Shown here: positions 1-6,684 of the stretch, one piece after another
Layout: the number at the start of each line of letters is the position of its first letter
How positions within the stretch are numbered: the stretch's first letter is position 1
Origin: Coemansia sp. RSA 1804
Lineage: Eukaryota > Kickxellomycota > Kickxellomycetes > Kickxellales > Kickxellaceae
DNA length: 11,849 nucleotides
Direction: 5' to 3'
NCBI GenBank assembly: GCA_027578815.1
Contig: JANBTH010000746.1
Span: 1 to 11,849, forward strand
Made by a program: the position numbers and the translations under genes
The notes under the pieces: generated by a model
Database searches by the model: none
What the model was told of the DNA's origin: nothing
The model's input: only the letters and a program-made list of their open reading frames with translations

Positions 1-226
1 GCGGCTCGTTAACGTACTTTATCCCTGTGCGTCAGGTTTAGCAACGCGTTGGGACTTTTAAGAGCAAATCACGCCCAGCGGTCCTTCTTTTTTCGCACTT
101 TCGCCATCCAGCGCGTTTTTTGTTTGAACCAACTTATACCTTTTGCTTTCCCTTTTTTTCTCTGTTTGTAATTTGCTTTCTCTCCATCTTTCTCTTTCAT
201 CTTTGCGGCAACCTTAAGCAAAAGCC
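1..226 (+). promoter_or_regulatory. YIF1 upstream region and CT-rich leader
   Basis: No gene is visible in this stretch. From about 120 to 205 the plus strand is strongly pyrimidine-rich (runs of T and CT), as also seen before the dehydrogenase and kinase starts, so it probably covers the core promoter and 5' leader. An ACGCGT hexamer at 44-49 matches the fungal MCB/MBF site, but one hexamer is weak evidence. The start at 227 has G at -3 and G at +4, a favourable initiation context. Confidence 0.5.
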
Positions 227-1246
227 ATGGCACATTACAATCCGCAGATGGCCGGCGGAGGCATGCCGGCAGGCCAGCAGCAGCAGCAGCCGATGCGCGG
301 TGCATTCTCTCCGATTGATCCTCATCAGCAACAACAGCAACAGCAGCAATTCCAACATAGCAGTTTTGGCCCCAGCCCACAGCCGCAACAGTTTCAGTCT
401 GGAGCGCCCATGGGAGCCGCAGCTCATCCTCAGCAGCACCAGCAACAGGGCGTGGCCAATCCGAACTTCAACATGGCCTACGGGTTTCTGGGACAGGACT
501 TCCAGAACAACCAGGCCGCACAGCTCGGAATGCAGTTTGCTGGCAGCGCCATGAACGCCATGCAAGAGAATGTGCAGCAGAACGTCGGGCGCTACGTGAG
601 CATGAGGCAGCTGAAGCACTACTTTGACGTGTCCAACATCTACGTGCTTGCAAAGCTCAAGACGCTGGTGTTTCCGTGGATCCAGCGCAACTGGCACAGA
701 CACGCTGAGCGCGATGCTACGGGCCAGGTAGTTGGATTCAAGTCTCCGCGCGACGACAACAACTCCCCGGACCTCTACATACCGGTGATGGGGCTCGTGT
801 CGTATGTGATTGTCATTGGCTTAATCATTGGTCGGCTTGGCGTCTTCCATCCAGAGGATCTCGGCTACACTGCAAGCACGGCGCTGGGCATCATTGTCTT
901 TGAAGTTCTTCTTATCAAAATGTTCTGCTACCTGCTTAATGTTGGATCAGAGCTCCAGTTCCTCGATATCCTTGCGTTCAGCGGATACAAGTTTGTCTCC
1001 ACCATCATTGTTGTGCTGTTCAAGCCGTGGGCGCCCTGGTGGATGACGTGGTTCACTTTCTTTTATTTCGGCTTTGCTCTCGCCTTCTTCATGATCCGGT
1101 CGCTGCGCCATGCCCTTATTCCAGAGTCATCGGCCGTCACCGGCATTAATGTCCATAGGAAGCGGCGTGTCCATTTTCTGTTTGTTATTGCAATGCTGCA
1201 GTTCTTTTACATTTGGGTTCTTATGCGGTACAAATCGTCAAAGTAA
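227..1246 (+). CDS. YIF1: YIF1 family ER-Golgi membrane protein
   Basis: Predicted 339-aa YIF1 orthologue. In known systems Yif1 pairs with Yip1 and Yos1 in ER and early Golgi membranes, binds Ypt/Rab GTPases and supports COPII vesicle formation and fusion. Residues 1-78 are a hydrophilic Gln/Pro/Gly-rich arm with runs of 5 and 8 Gln. The conserved domain begins near residue 80 (NPNFNMAYGFLGQDF), passes an amphipathic part with the MRQLKHYFDVSNIYVLAKLK block (126-145), and reaches PDLYIPVMGLVSYVIVIGLI at the first membrane span. Five spans are visible, at about 184-204, 216-238, 245-266, 271-293 and 315-334. The C-terminus is short and lysine-bearing (YKSSK). Length is close to other YIF1 proteins. 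The frame is uninterrupted, so no intron is needed. The next gene is convergent. The Gln arm is longer than I would expect for the family and is built from CAG/CAA, so it is probably length-variable. The family call is firm. Confidence 0.93.
   Translation: MAHYNPQMAGGGMPAGQQQQQPMRGAFSPIDPHQQQQQQQQFQHSSFGPSPQPQQFQSGAPMGAAAHPQQHQQQGVANPNFNMAYGFLGQDFQNNQAAQLGMQFAGSAMNAMQENVQQNVGRYVSMRQLKHYFDVSNIYVLAKLKTLVFPWIQRNWHRHAERDATGQVVGFKSPRDDNNSPDLYIPVMGLVSYVIVIGLIIGRLGVFHPEDLGYTASTALGIIVFEVLLIKMFCYLLNVGSELQFLDILAFSGYKFVSTIIVVLFKPWAPWWMTWFTFFYFGFALAFFMIRSLRHALIPESSAVTGINVHRKRRVHFLFVIAMLQFFYIWVLMRYKSSK
278..350 (+). repeat. CAG/CAA tracts in the YIF1 N-terminal arm
   Basis: Two Gln-codon runs, around 278-290 (5 Gln) and 325-349 (8 Gln), form the low-complexity cytosolic arm of the predicted YIF1. 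CAA and CAG alternate in the longer one. Confidence 0.75.
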
Positions 1247-1250
1247 TAAA
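1245..1250 (+). terminator. Poly(A) signal overlapping the YIF1 stop
   Basis: A perfect AATAAA overlaps the TAA stop (1244-1246) by two bases. A second AATAAA lies at 1437-1442. The second would give a conventional 3' UTR of about 200 nt, so the first may not be the one used. Confidence 0.4.
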
Positions 1251-1540
1251 TAGCCAATAGTCCCCGTGTCCAGACTTGCTTCTTCCTCTGTTTATTGCCT
1301 ATATACCTTTACATATCTATTGTTATTGTTGTTGTAATTAGCATTTGAGTTCGACAGTAGCAACAACAGCAGCAGCATGAATCAAGGCACACGAGTCACG
1401 AGGGCAAAATATGGCATGATATTTAATATTGATAAAAATAAAATAATTTAAAAATATCTAATCAGAAAGGGTTAGGGTACAACAAGCAGTGCTTGCAGAA
1501 AAAAATAATAAAGTCAGCAGTAGCTAGGGAAAATTGGACT
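1247..1540. other. Convergent intergenic region, YIF1 and secreted protein
   Basis: This stretch separates the stops of two convergent genes and carries both 3' ends. It contains T-rich sequence, a short CAA/CAG run around 1362-1377 and an AT-rich core (about 1420-1460). AATAAA on plus is at 1437-1442, and TTTAAT at 1422-1427 reads ATTAAA on minus, a candidate weak signal for the minus-strand gene. I see no gene or RNA structure. Confidence 0.5.
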
Positions 1541-1756
1541 CTAGCAGACGCAGGCAATCGTGCCGTCCTTGTTACAGGTGCAGGTTCCGACTTCGTGGCA
1601 ATCTCCAGGTCCTGGATAAGGGAAGGTCACGCCTCCATTCTCTCGGATGCACTTTTGGTACAGATCTTCAGACTGCGGCTCTTCGCTGACCGGCAACGCA
1701 TTCACTGCCACAGCAGCAAAGATGGCCATTGAGAATACAAAGGAAAAGGCTCTCAT
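1541..1756 (-). CDS. Small secreted six-cysteine protein
   Basis: Predicted 71-aa secreted protein. The ATG at 1756 is chosen because the longer frame, to 1780, opens with a non-ATG TTG. The start has A at -3. Residues 1-20 form a clear signal peptide: Arg near the start, a hydrophobic core (FSFVFSMAIFAAVAV) and an N-A cleavage site just before LP. The mature part has about 51 residues, an acidic stretch (EEPQSEDLY) and six cysteines at 36, 53, 59, 61, 69 and 71, consistent with three disulfides. The spacing is C-x16-C-x5-C-x-C-x7-C-x-C, ending in CTCNKDGTIACVC. The CxCxxxG...C arrangement resembles pacifastin-type or VWC-like disulfide modules without matching either exactly. It could be an extracellular inhibitor, an effector-like protein or a wall-associated peptide; the sequence does not decide. 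It stands alone, convergent with YIF1 and divergent from the golgin gene. Signal peptide and cysteine frame make a chance ORF unlikely. Confidence 0.72.
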   Translation of the reverse strand: MRAFSFVFSMAIFAAVAVNALPVSEEPQSEDLYQKCIRENGGVTFPYPGPGDCHEVGTCTCNKDGTIACVC

Positions 1757-1864
1757 GTTTATAGCGTATATATGGCTCAACCGGTGGATCAGTTAGATGG
1801 GGGTGTGGATTACAAGAGTATTACAATGATGGGTGGTGAGTGATGGCAAGTGGAAGAGTCAAAA

Positions 1865-1876
1865 ATATTTAAATAA
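1865..1876 (-). promoter_or_regulatory. AT-rich TATA-like box for the secreted protein
   Basis: An ATATTTAAATAA-type sequence lies about 110 nt upstream of the minus-strand ATG at 1756, a plausible distance for a fungal TATA element. A second TATATA-containing stretch (about 1764-1777) is only 10-20 nt from the ATG and more likely lies in the leader. Confidence 0.3.
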
Positions 1877-2164
1877 TTACAATAGTAGGCAAAATATTTG
1901 GTTCTCTAGTGGGTAGTAAGGTAAAGAAAAAACTAATCCCTGGCACTACTAGGACAAGGAACGCCATTCCATTTCGCTTTTATATGAAACGAAAGAAAAA
2001 AAAACGTGGGTCTGGGGAGGAGGGGAAAAAAAGTAGAAAAAGGAAGAGATGCTGGACAGATGCTGACAACGATAATAGTACACATTTCTGCTTTTTCTGC
2101 TATATCGAGTGTGGCAAACAGGGAGACATGTGCACAATGATGTTTGGTGGGCGCATAAATCCGC

Positions 2165-2180
2165 GCTAGAAATAGAAAAG
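2165..2180 (+). repeat. 16-bp direct repeat, copy 1
   Basis: GCTAGAAATAGAAAAG occurs here and again at 2503-2518 without mismatch, 338 bp apart in the same orientation. The flanks do not match. It could be a paired regulatory site or a remnant of a duplicated or inserted segment. Confidence 0.5.
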
Positions 2181-2502
2181 CTATATTCTTCGCCGCTATA
2201 GTACGATTAGCTAGCTGTTCGTTCTTTTCCGTGGAATAGGGATGTTATTTTTTCATGTCAAAGTGGGTTGAAACACATCTTTCTTCTCCTGATTTCAATT
2301 GTGTGATACATCACCACCCATTTTTCTCAGAACCTAACAATGGCAATGTGGATTTCGTCTGTGCTAAGAAATGCTCCTGTGACCTTTTTCCTTTTTTAAT
2401 TGATCCCCCTATTTTTAACCTATGCGGATTAGTCTGCATGTCGTCTGTTGTCACAAGATTAAAGCGTGTGTGTGTTTGTTTATGGTTGTGAACCATGCAA
2501 AG

Positions 2503-2518
2503 GCTAGAAATAGAAAAG
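2503..2518 (+). repeat. 16-bp direct repeat, copy 2
   Basis: Exact second copy of the element at 2165-2180. It lies about 430 nt upstream of the golgin start codon. Confidence 0.5.
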
Positions 2519-2950
2519 ATGATTTAAAAATAACACACCGCGCAGGTTGGCTCACAACACGTGCATAATTGCCATGCTGCGCAGAGCTCTTTCAAGACAA
2601 AAGAAATCAATAAATCAGCAAGAGCTGTGGTTGCAGAAGAGCTCTGGATGTGGTAGAGCTGGATCCATGTCTTTTGGGGGCTTGAAAGATCTGTGGATTT
2701 GTTTAACATCAAGGCCATCATTTTTTACCTTCTTTTTTCCTTCTCAAAGAGGCTGTTCTGTAAAGCCAGAAAATAGGCATAGCAGCAAGACTTCTTTTTA
2801 TTATTTCCTCTTTTATTGTAAATTCGCCAGATGCTTCCTTTGGCGTTGTTTGTTTGATATTTTTAGTTTTGTTCTCTTAAATTCTGCTTCTCTTTATCTG
2901 CATTGTATGGAATTTACATATTGACAATTATATGCAAAAAAATCGGATAG

Positions 2951-4948
2951 ATGCCCTCGGTAGATGAATTACAAAAGCGCGTGGACCTCTTGCAAAAGCA
3001 GCTGCGCAAGGCTGGCGAGCACCTGAAGAGCCTTGCTGCGGAAAACAGCACCTTGGGTGAGCAGGTGGAAAGGCTGACAGAGAGCGAGACGCAGCTACAG
3101 ACGCAGACGCTGGAGCTGTCGGAATCCAACAGCCAGTACAAGACTGAATTGGAAAGTGTTAAAACAGCCGCCAGCCAACAAAGCGCAGACAAGGAGGAGC
3201 TGCAGACAAAGTACACTCTTGAGAGGAAACGCACGGCAGAGTTGGAAAAGCGTGTTGCTGATTTGGAGAGCAAAAGGCGGTCTGTAAATGACAAAGAGAG
3301 CAACAGCAAGGAGGAGGAGTCGGCCCAGTTGCAGCTGGGTGAATGGGAGGCTGTTGCAAGGGACTGGGCGACACAGCTGGGCGTGTCTGCAGCAGATGAG
3401 GGCTCAGCTAGTGGGCTGTCTCTGTTGCGTTCAATAAAGTCTTTGGCAGACACATCAGGGTTAAACGCGACAATGGCTACCGCAGAAGGTGCACCAGAGA
3501 TGTCTCGGCTAAGAATTAGTGGCACTGATAATGCTGATACTACAGCAAGCAAGAGCCGCACAAGCGACCGGGCGTTGGAAGCAAAGGTGGCCGATCTGGA
3601 GGCAAGATTAAAGACATTTACTGATGGCGAGATCGAAGTCATTCGGTTTCTGGATCAAGTGGGCACAGAACCAATTGACTCGGCAGCCCTGCCAGAAGCG
3701 CTGCGTCCTGGGCTGGAGCGGGTTGCAAAGGACAGCTATTCACTGAAGACAGATTACGAAAAGTCTGCAGCCGATTACAGAAAAAGAATTGCCGAGCTGG
3801 AGCAAAATGTAGAAGCAGCCAACACCGAGCTTGATGAGGTGACCGATGCGCGTGAGGAGCTGACAAAGGACTACGATCTGCTGCTTGAGCGGATAGGCAC
3901 GATGAGGGATGCACTAAAGACAAAGATGAACGCAGAGTCTGATGAGCTCAAGCAGCTTCGGAAAGAGCTCTCCAGCACAAAATCAAAGCTGGGCACATCA
4001 AAGGAATCTCTGGCTCGACAAGAGAAACAGCGGGAGCAGGCAGAAACCAATGCCTCAAAGCTGCGCAAAGGTCTTGATGAGACAAAAAAGGCCTTGTGGG
4101 ACAGTCAAGAGCTGGCAAACCGCCTGCAGTCCGAGTATTCTGATCTGGCATACAGTACCGAGCGCCAGATCTCCGAGCTGCAGATAAAGCTGCAGACTGC
4201 TGAGCGGCAGCTAGAGTCGGAGATGGCGCAGAACGGCCAGCTCGAGGACCGGATTGAGCAGCTGCAGAGCGATCTGAACGAGGCGCTCAACTCGGAGAGC
4301 CAGTGGGTCGAGGAGCGCGATGTGCACCTGGTCACCATCCAGAATCTGCAGAGCGCGCTGGAGAGCCTGCAGGAGTCAAAGGACGCCGAGATCAACATGG
4401 CGATGGAGAAGCTGCGCGAGGAGCTCCAGGCGCGCAACGAGGAGTACCGCGCCGCCAAGGCCCGAGCGGAGAAGGCCGAGAGCTGCGTGCGCAAGATAGA
4501 GCTCAGCGGAGCGACCGCCGAGCAGTGCCAGCAGCGGATATTGGACCAGAGCAACGAAATCGAGCGACTGCGGCATGAGATATCGGTTCTGAAGGACCAC
4601 CTCAACGAGAGCATGCGGCGGCTGCGCGAGGAAAGCAATGAGTTCAATCTGGACAAGCGCGTCATCACCAACCTCATTGTTGGGTTTCTCGCGCTGCCGT
4701 ACGGCGACTCCAAGCGGTACGAGGTGCTGCAGCTGATCTCGAGCATTCTCCAGTTCACCGAGGAGCAGCAGCAGAAGGTCGGGCTGATCCGTAAGGCCGG
4801 ACGGCGTGCCCCGCTGCAGCAGTCGAGTCCCAGCACGCCTGCTTCGGAGCCCTCGGACGGAAGCGTCGACACAAAGGAGTCGTTCAGCGACCAGTGGATA
4901 TCGTTCTTGCTGCGCGAATCGAGTGCGTCGAGGAACAAGCGCACATGA
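2951..4948 (+). CDS. RUD3: Rud3/GMAP-210-like golgin with GRAB domain
   Basis: Predicted 665-aa cis-Golgi golgin. Known Rud3/GMAP-210 proteins are coiled-coil tethers recruited to cis-Golgi by Arf1-GTP binding their C-terminal GRAB domain. Residues 1-120 and about 200-565 are nearly continuous Glu/Lys/Gln/Leu heptads (for example DELQKRVDLLQKQLRKAGEH), separated by a less helical Ser/Thr/Ala-rich linker at about 150-198. The GRAB domain spans about 560-615. It has RVITNLIVGFLALPYGDSKR (570-589), then YEVLQLISSILQFTEEQQQK (590-609) and VGL. This is the family pattern of hydrophobic helix, L-P-x-G-D-x-K-R and E-V-L-x-L-I. The tail is Ser/Pro-rich and ends with a hydrophobic WISFLL segment (649-654). 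The ATG follows an in-frame TAG directly (2948-2950), so this is the first Met of the frame, although T at -3 is poor and the AG before it could be a splice acceptor. The dehydrogenase gene follows on the same strand 339 bp later. The generic heptads are less diagnostic than the GRAB block. Confidence 0.87.
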   Translation: MPSVDELQKRVDLLQKQLRKAGEHLKSLAAENSTLGEQVERLTESETQLQTQTLELSESNSQYKTELESVKTAASQQSADKEELQTKYTLERKRTAELEKRVADLESKRRSVNDKESNSKEEESAQLQLGEWEAVARDWATQLGVSAADEGSASGLSLLRSIKSLADTSGLNATMATAEGAPEMSRLRISGTDNADTTASKSRTSDRALEAKVADLEARLKTFTDGEIEVIRFLDQVGTEPIDSAALPEALRPGLERVAKDSYSLKTDYEKSAADYRKRIAELEQNVEAANTELDEVTDAREELTKDYDLLLERIGTMRDALKTKMNAESDELKQLRKELSSTKSKLGTSKESLARQEKQREQAETNASKLRKGLDETKKALWDSQELANRLQSEYSDLAYSTERQISELQIKLQTAERQLESEMAQNGQLEDRIEQLQSDLNEALNSESQWVEERDVHLVTIQNLQSALESLQESKDAEINMAMEKLREELQARNEEYRAAKARAEKAESCVRKIELSGATAEQCQQRILDQSNEIERLRHEISVLKDHLNESMRRLREESNEFNLDKRVITNLIVGFLALPYGDSKRYEVLQLISSILQFTEEQQQKVGLIRKAGRRAPLQQSSPSTPASEPSDGSVDTKESFSDQWISFLLRESSASRNKRT

Positions 4949-5012
4949 TCTTTTAGAGATAGCGCCGGTGGTGTTTTTTTTGTTATTCACTTTTGTTAAA
5001 TTTTCCTCACGG

Positions 5013-5018
5013 AATAAA
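5013..5018 (+). terminator. Golgin gene poly(A) signal
   Basis: AATAAA lies 65 nt downstream of the golgin stop after a T-rich stretch, a normal position for a fungal poly(A) signal. Confidence 0.6.
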
Positions 5019-5141
5019 ATAGTCCGACTCGGGCGGGATATCTGCTAAGAAGCAGCATTGCTTTGGATCAGTCGAACTCTTCGCCCTCATCCTGACCGAA
5101 GTCAGACACGTTCTTTTTGGTTCCCACAGGCCAGGCTCGAG

Positions 5142-5149
5142 TATAAAAA
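5142..5149 (+). promoter_or_regulatory. TATA box of the dehydrogenase gene
   Basis: TATAAAAA in a GC-flanked context (CGAG before, GG after) lies 139 nt upstream of the ATG at 5288. A pyrimidine-rich stretch follows (about 5155-5280), the leader type seen at other starts in this window. It is the clearest core-promoter element here. Confidence 0.6.
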
Positions 5150-5287
5150 GGACGTATTTCTCTTCGCTTTTATTTTCCCACGACGTTTCTTGTTGACGAG
5201 CATTGCCTTTTCGTATATATTTTTCTCTCTTGTTATTCTACTGACTTTCATTACTTTCTTATATTTATTTTATTTGCAAACGCCAGA

Positions 5288-6601
5288 ATGCCATCTAGCA
5301 TGCTCCGCTCTCTAGGACCCTCGCTCTTGCGCAAAGGACAGCCACCGCCATCGTCCATCGCCAGAGGGATCTTTTCCGTCTTGGCCGCAAGAGACAGGCG
5401 TGGGTACGCTACAAAGTTTGCCAAGTACGACTGGGAGGATCCGCTGCAGCTGGAGCAGCAGCTGGAGGACGAGGAGAAGCTGGTACGCGACGTAGCGCAC
5501 CAGTACGCGAAGGAGCGGCTCCTGCCACGGGTGATCCAGGCGACGCGCACCGAGACGTTTGACAAGGCGATTATGCGGGAGATGGGCGAGCTCGGGTTCC
5601 TCGGGTCGACGATCGAGGGCTACGGGTGTGCGGGCGTATCGAATGTCGTGTACGGGCTCGTTGCGCGTGAGATCGAGCGCGTCGATAGCGGCTACCGGTC
5701 GGCGATGAGCGTGCAGTCGTCGCTTGTGATGCACCCGATCAACGAGTTCGGCTCGGCCGCGCAGAAGGAGAAGTATCTCCCGCGGCTGGCCTCCGGCGAA
5801 CTGATTGGCGCGTTCGGGCTGACGGAGCCCAACCACGGGAGCGACCCTGGGAGCATGGAAACCACGGCGCGTAGGGACGGATCGGTGTACCGGCTGTCGG
5901 GGTCGAAGATGTGGATCACAAACTCGCCCATTGCCGACGTGTTTATTGTTTGGGCAAAGAACGTCGACGAGGGCGGCAAGATCCGCGGGTTCATCCTGGA
6001 GCGCGGAATGAAGGGCCTGGAAACCCCGACGATCGACGGGAAAATGGCGCTGCGGGCGTCGGTGACCGGCATGATCCAGATGGACGATGTCGAGGTGCCA
6101 GCAGAGAACATGCTTCCGGACGCTGTCGGGCTCAAGGGCCCCTTCAGCTGTCTGAACAAGGCGCGGTACGGCATTGCGTGGGGCGTGCTTGGTGCTGCCG
6201 AGAACTGTCTGGACATTGCGCGCAACTACGCGCTCGATCGCAAGCAGTTTGGCGTGCCGCTTGCGCGGTTCCAGCTGGTGCAGGCGAAGCTGGCCCAGGC
6301 GCACACGGATATTGCGCTTGGACTGCAGGCGTGCTTGCGCGTTGGTCGGCTCCAGGACCAGGGGCAGCTGGCGATCGAGATGATCTCGCTTATCAAGCGC
6401 AACTCGTGTGTCAGGGCGCTGGAGGTCAGCCGCAGCATGCGCGACATCCTCGGCGGCAACGGCATTGCCGACGAGTTCCACGTCATCAGGCATCTGAACA
6501 ACCTTGAGGTCACCAACACCTACGAGGGCACGGCCGACATCCATCTGCTGACGCTGGGACGTGCGATCACCGGAATACCGGCGTTTTCGGCAACAGACTA
6601 A
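5288..6601 (+). CDS. GCDH: Glutaryl-CoA dehydrogenase, mitochondrial
   Basis: Predicted 437-aa flavoenzyme of the acyl-CoA dehydrogenase family. Glutaryl-CoA dehydrogenase oxidises and decarboxylates glutaryl-CoA to crotonyl-CoA and CO2 in lysine, hydroxylysine and tryptophan breakdown, in the mitochondrial matrix, passing electrons to ETF. Residues 1-38 form an Arg/Ser-rich presequence without acidic residues until 36, with a likely processing site near RRGYAT. The subfamily signature YRSAMSVQSSLVMHP (136-150) carries Arg137 and Ser141, which correspond to the glutaryl-carboxylate-binding Arg94 and Ser98 of mature human GCDH. FGLTEPNHGSDPGSM (176-190) and MWITNSPIADVFIVWAK (208-224) are flavin/substrate-site blocks. 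Glu413 in NTYEGTADIH is the catalytic base position. DRKQFG (317-322) and ILGGNGI (387-393) are family motifs. It ends in GRAITGIPAF, as expected for GCDH. Length is nearly the same as the human precursor, with all key residues present. The start has A at -3. The gene is intronless and convergent with the kinase gene. Confidence 0.96.
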   Translation: MPSSMLRSLGPSLLRKGQPPPSSIARGIFSVLAARDRRGYATKFAKYDWEDPLQLEQQLEDEEKLVRDVAHQYAKERLLPRVIQATRTETFDKAIMREMGELGFLGSTIEGYGCAGVSNVVYGLVAREIERVDSGYRSAMSVQSSLVMHPINEFGSAAQKEKYLPRLASGELIGAFGLTEPNHGSDPGSMETTARRDGSVYRLSGSKMWITNSPIADVFIVWAKNVDEGGKIRGFILERGMKGLETPTIDGKMALRASVTGMIQMDDVEVPAENMLPDAVGLKGPFSCLNKARYGIAWGVLGAAENCLDIARNYALDRKQFGVPLARFQLVQAKLAQAHTDIALGLQACLRVGRLQDQGQLAIEMISLIKRNSCVRALEVSRSMRDILGGNGIADEFHVIRHLNNLEVTNTYEGTADIHLLTLGRAITGIPAFSATD

Positions 6602-6684
6602 CCAGATGGAAAGGCGGTTTCTTATTTAACTGTTTGTTTGTTTGTTTGTTTCTTTTATTTATTTGGTTTTTGTTTCTGTACACA
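6602..6684. terminator. Short shared 3' region between convergent genes
   Basis: These 83 bp serve the ends of both flanking genes. Five tandem TGTT units (6631-6650) form a U/GU-rich element for the plus-strand transcript, which has no AATAAA here. On minus, two overlapping AATAAA hexamers (plus-strand TTTATT at 6654-6659 and 6658-6663) lie about 21-30 nt past the kinase stop. The two transcripts probably overlap at their tails. Confidence 0.55.

Larger units (their letters stand above)
1757..2950. other. Divergent promoter region with no supported gene
   Basis: About 1.2 kb separates the divergent starts of the secreted-protein and golgin genes. It is AT-rich with homopolymer runs. Short frames here (for example 2255-2491 and 2547-2924 on plus) have low-complexity, Phe/Cys/Lys-rich products and no recognisable domain, so I do not call them. 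Visible elements are a TATTTAAA-type AT box at about 1865-1876 (some 110 nt before the minus-strand ATG), a CACGTG E-box at 2558-2563, a GT-rich run at 2464-2490 and a 16-bp direct repeat listed separately. No tRNA-like structure was found. Confidence 0.5.
4949..5287 (+). other. Golgin 3' UTR and dehydrogenase promoter
   Basis: This same-strand spacer holds the golgin poly(A) signal (5013-5018), the TATA box (5142-5149) and a CT-rich leader. An open frame at 5058-5315 is low-complexity and crosses the promoter and the dehydrogenase start in another frame; I do not regard it as a gene. Confidence 0.55.

Noticed and set aside
1757..1780. Nine-residue N-terminal extension of the secreted protein
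   Set aside because: The extension begins with TTG. The internal ATG at 1756 gives a canonical signal peptide and a good initiation context.
1909..2169. 86-aa lysine-rich frame
   Set aside because: It starts at a non-ATG codon and is driven by A-runs; there is no recognisable motif.
2165..2180. Resemblance of GCTAGAAATAG to a Cas9 guide-RNA scaffold
   Set aside because: Only 11 bases agree, with no scaffold stem-loops around them and a native second copy at 2503; coincidence.
2547..2924. 125-aa open frame in the divergent intergenic region
   Set aside because: The product is Phe/Ser/Cys-rich and low-complexity, with no domain; it probably reflects T-rich promoter DNA.
4105..4944. 279-aa open frame antisense to the golgin
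   Set aside because: Its Ser/Arg/Leu composition mirrors Glu/Leu/Gln heptads read backwards; there is no independent support.
5058..5315. 85-aa frame across the dehydrogenase promoter
   Set aside because: It spans the TATA box and CT-rich leader and overlaps the true start in another frame.
5312..6544. 410-aa open frame antisense to the dehydrogenase
   Set aside because: It is a shadow produced by GC-rich third positions. The product is Arg/Leu/Val/His-rich with no domain, while the sense strand encodes a complete enzyme.
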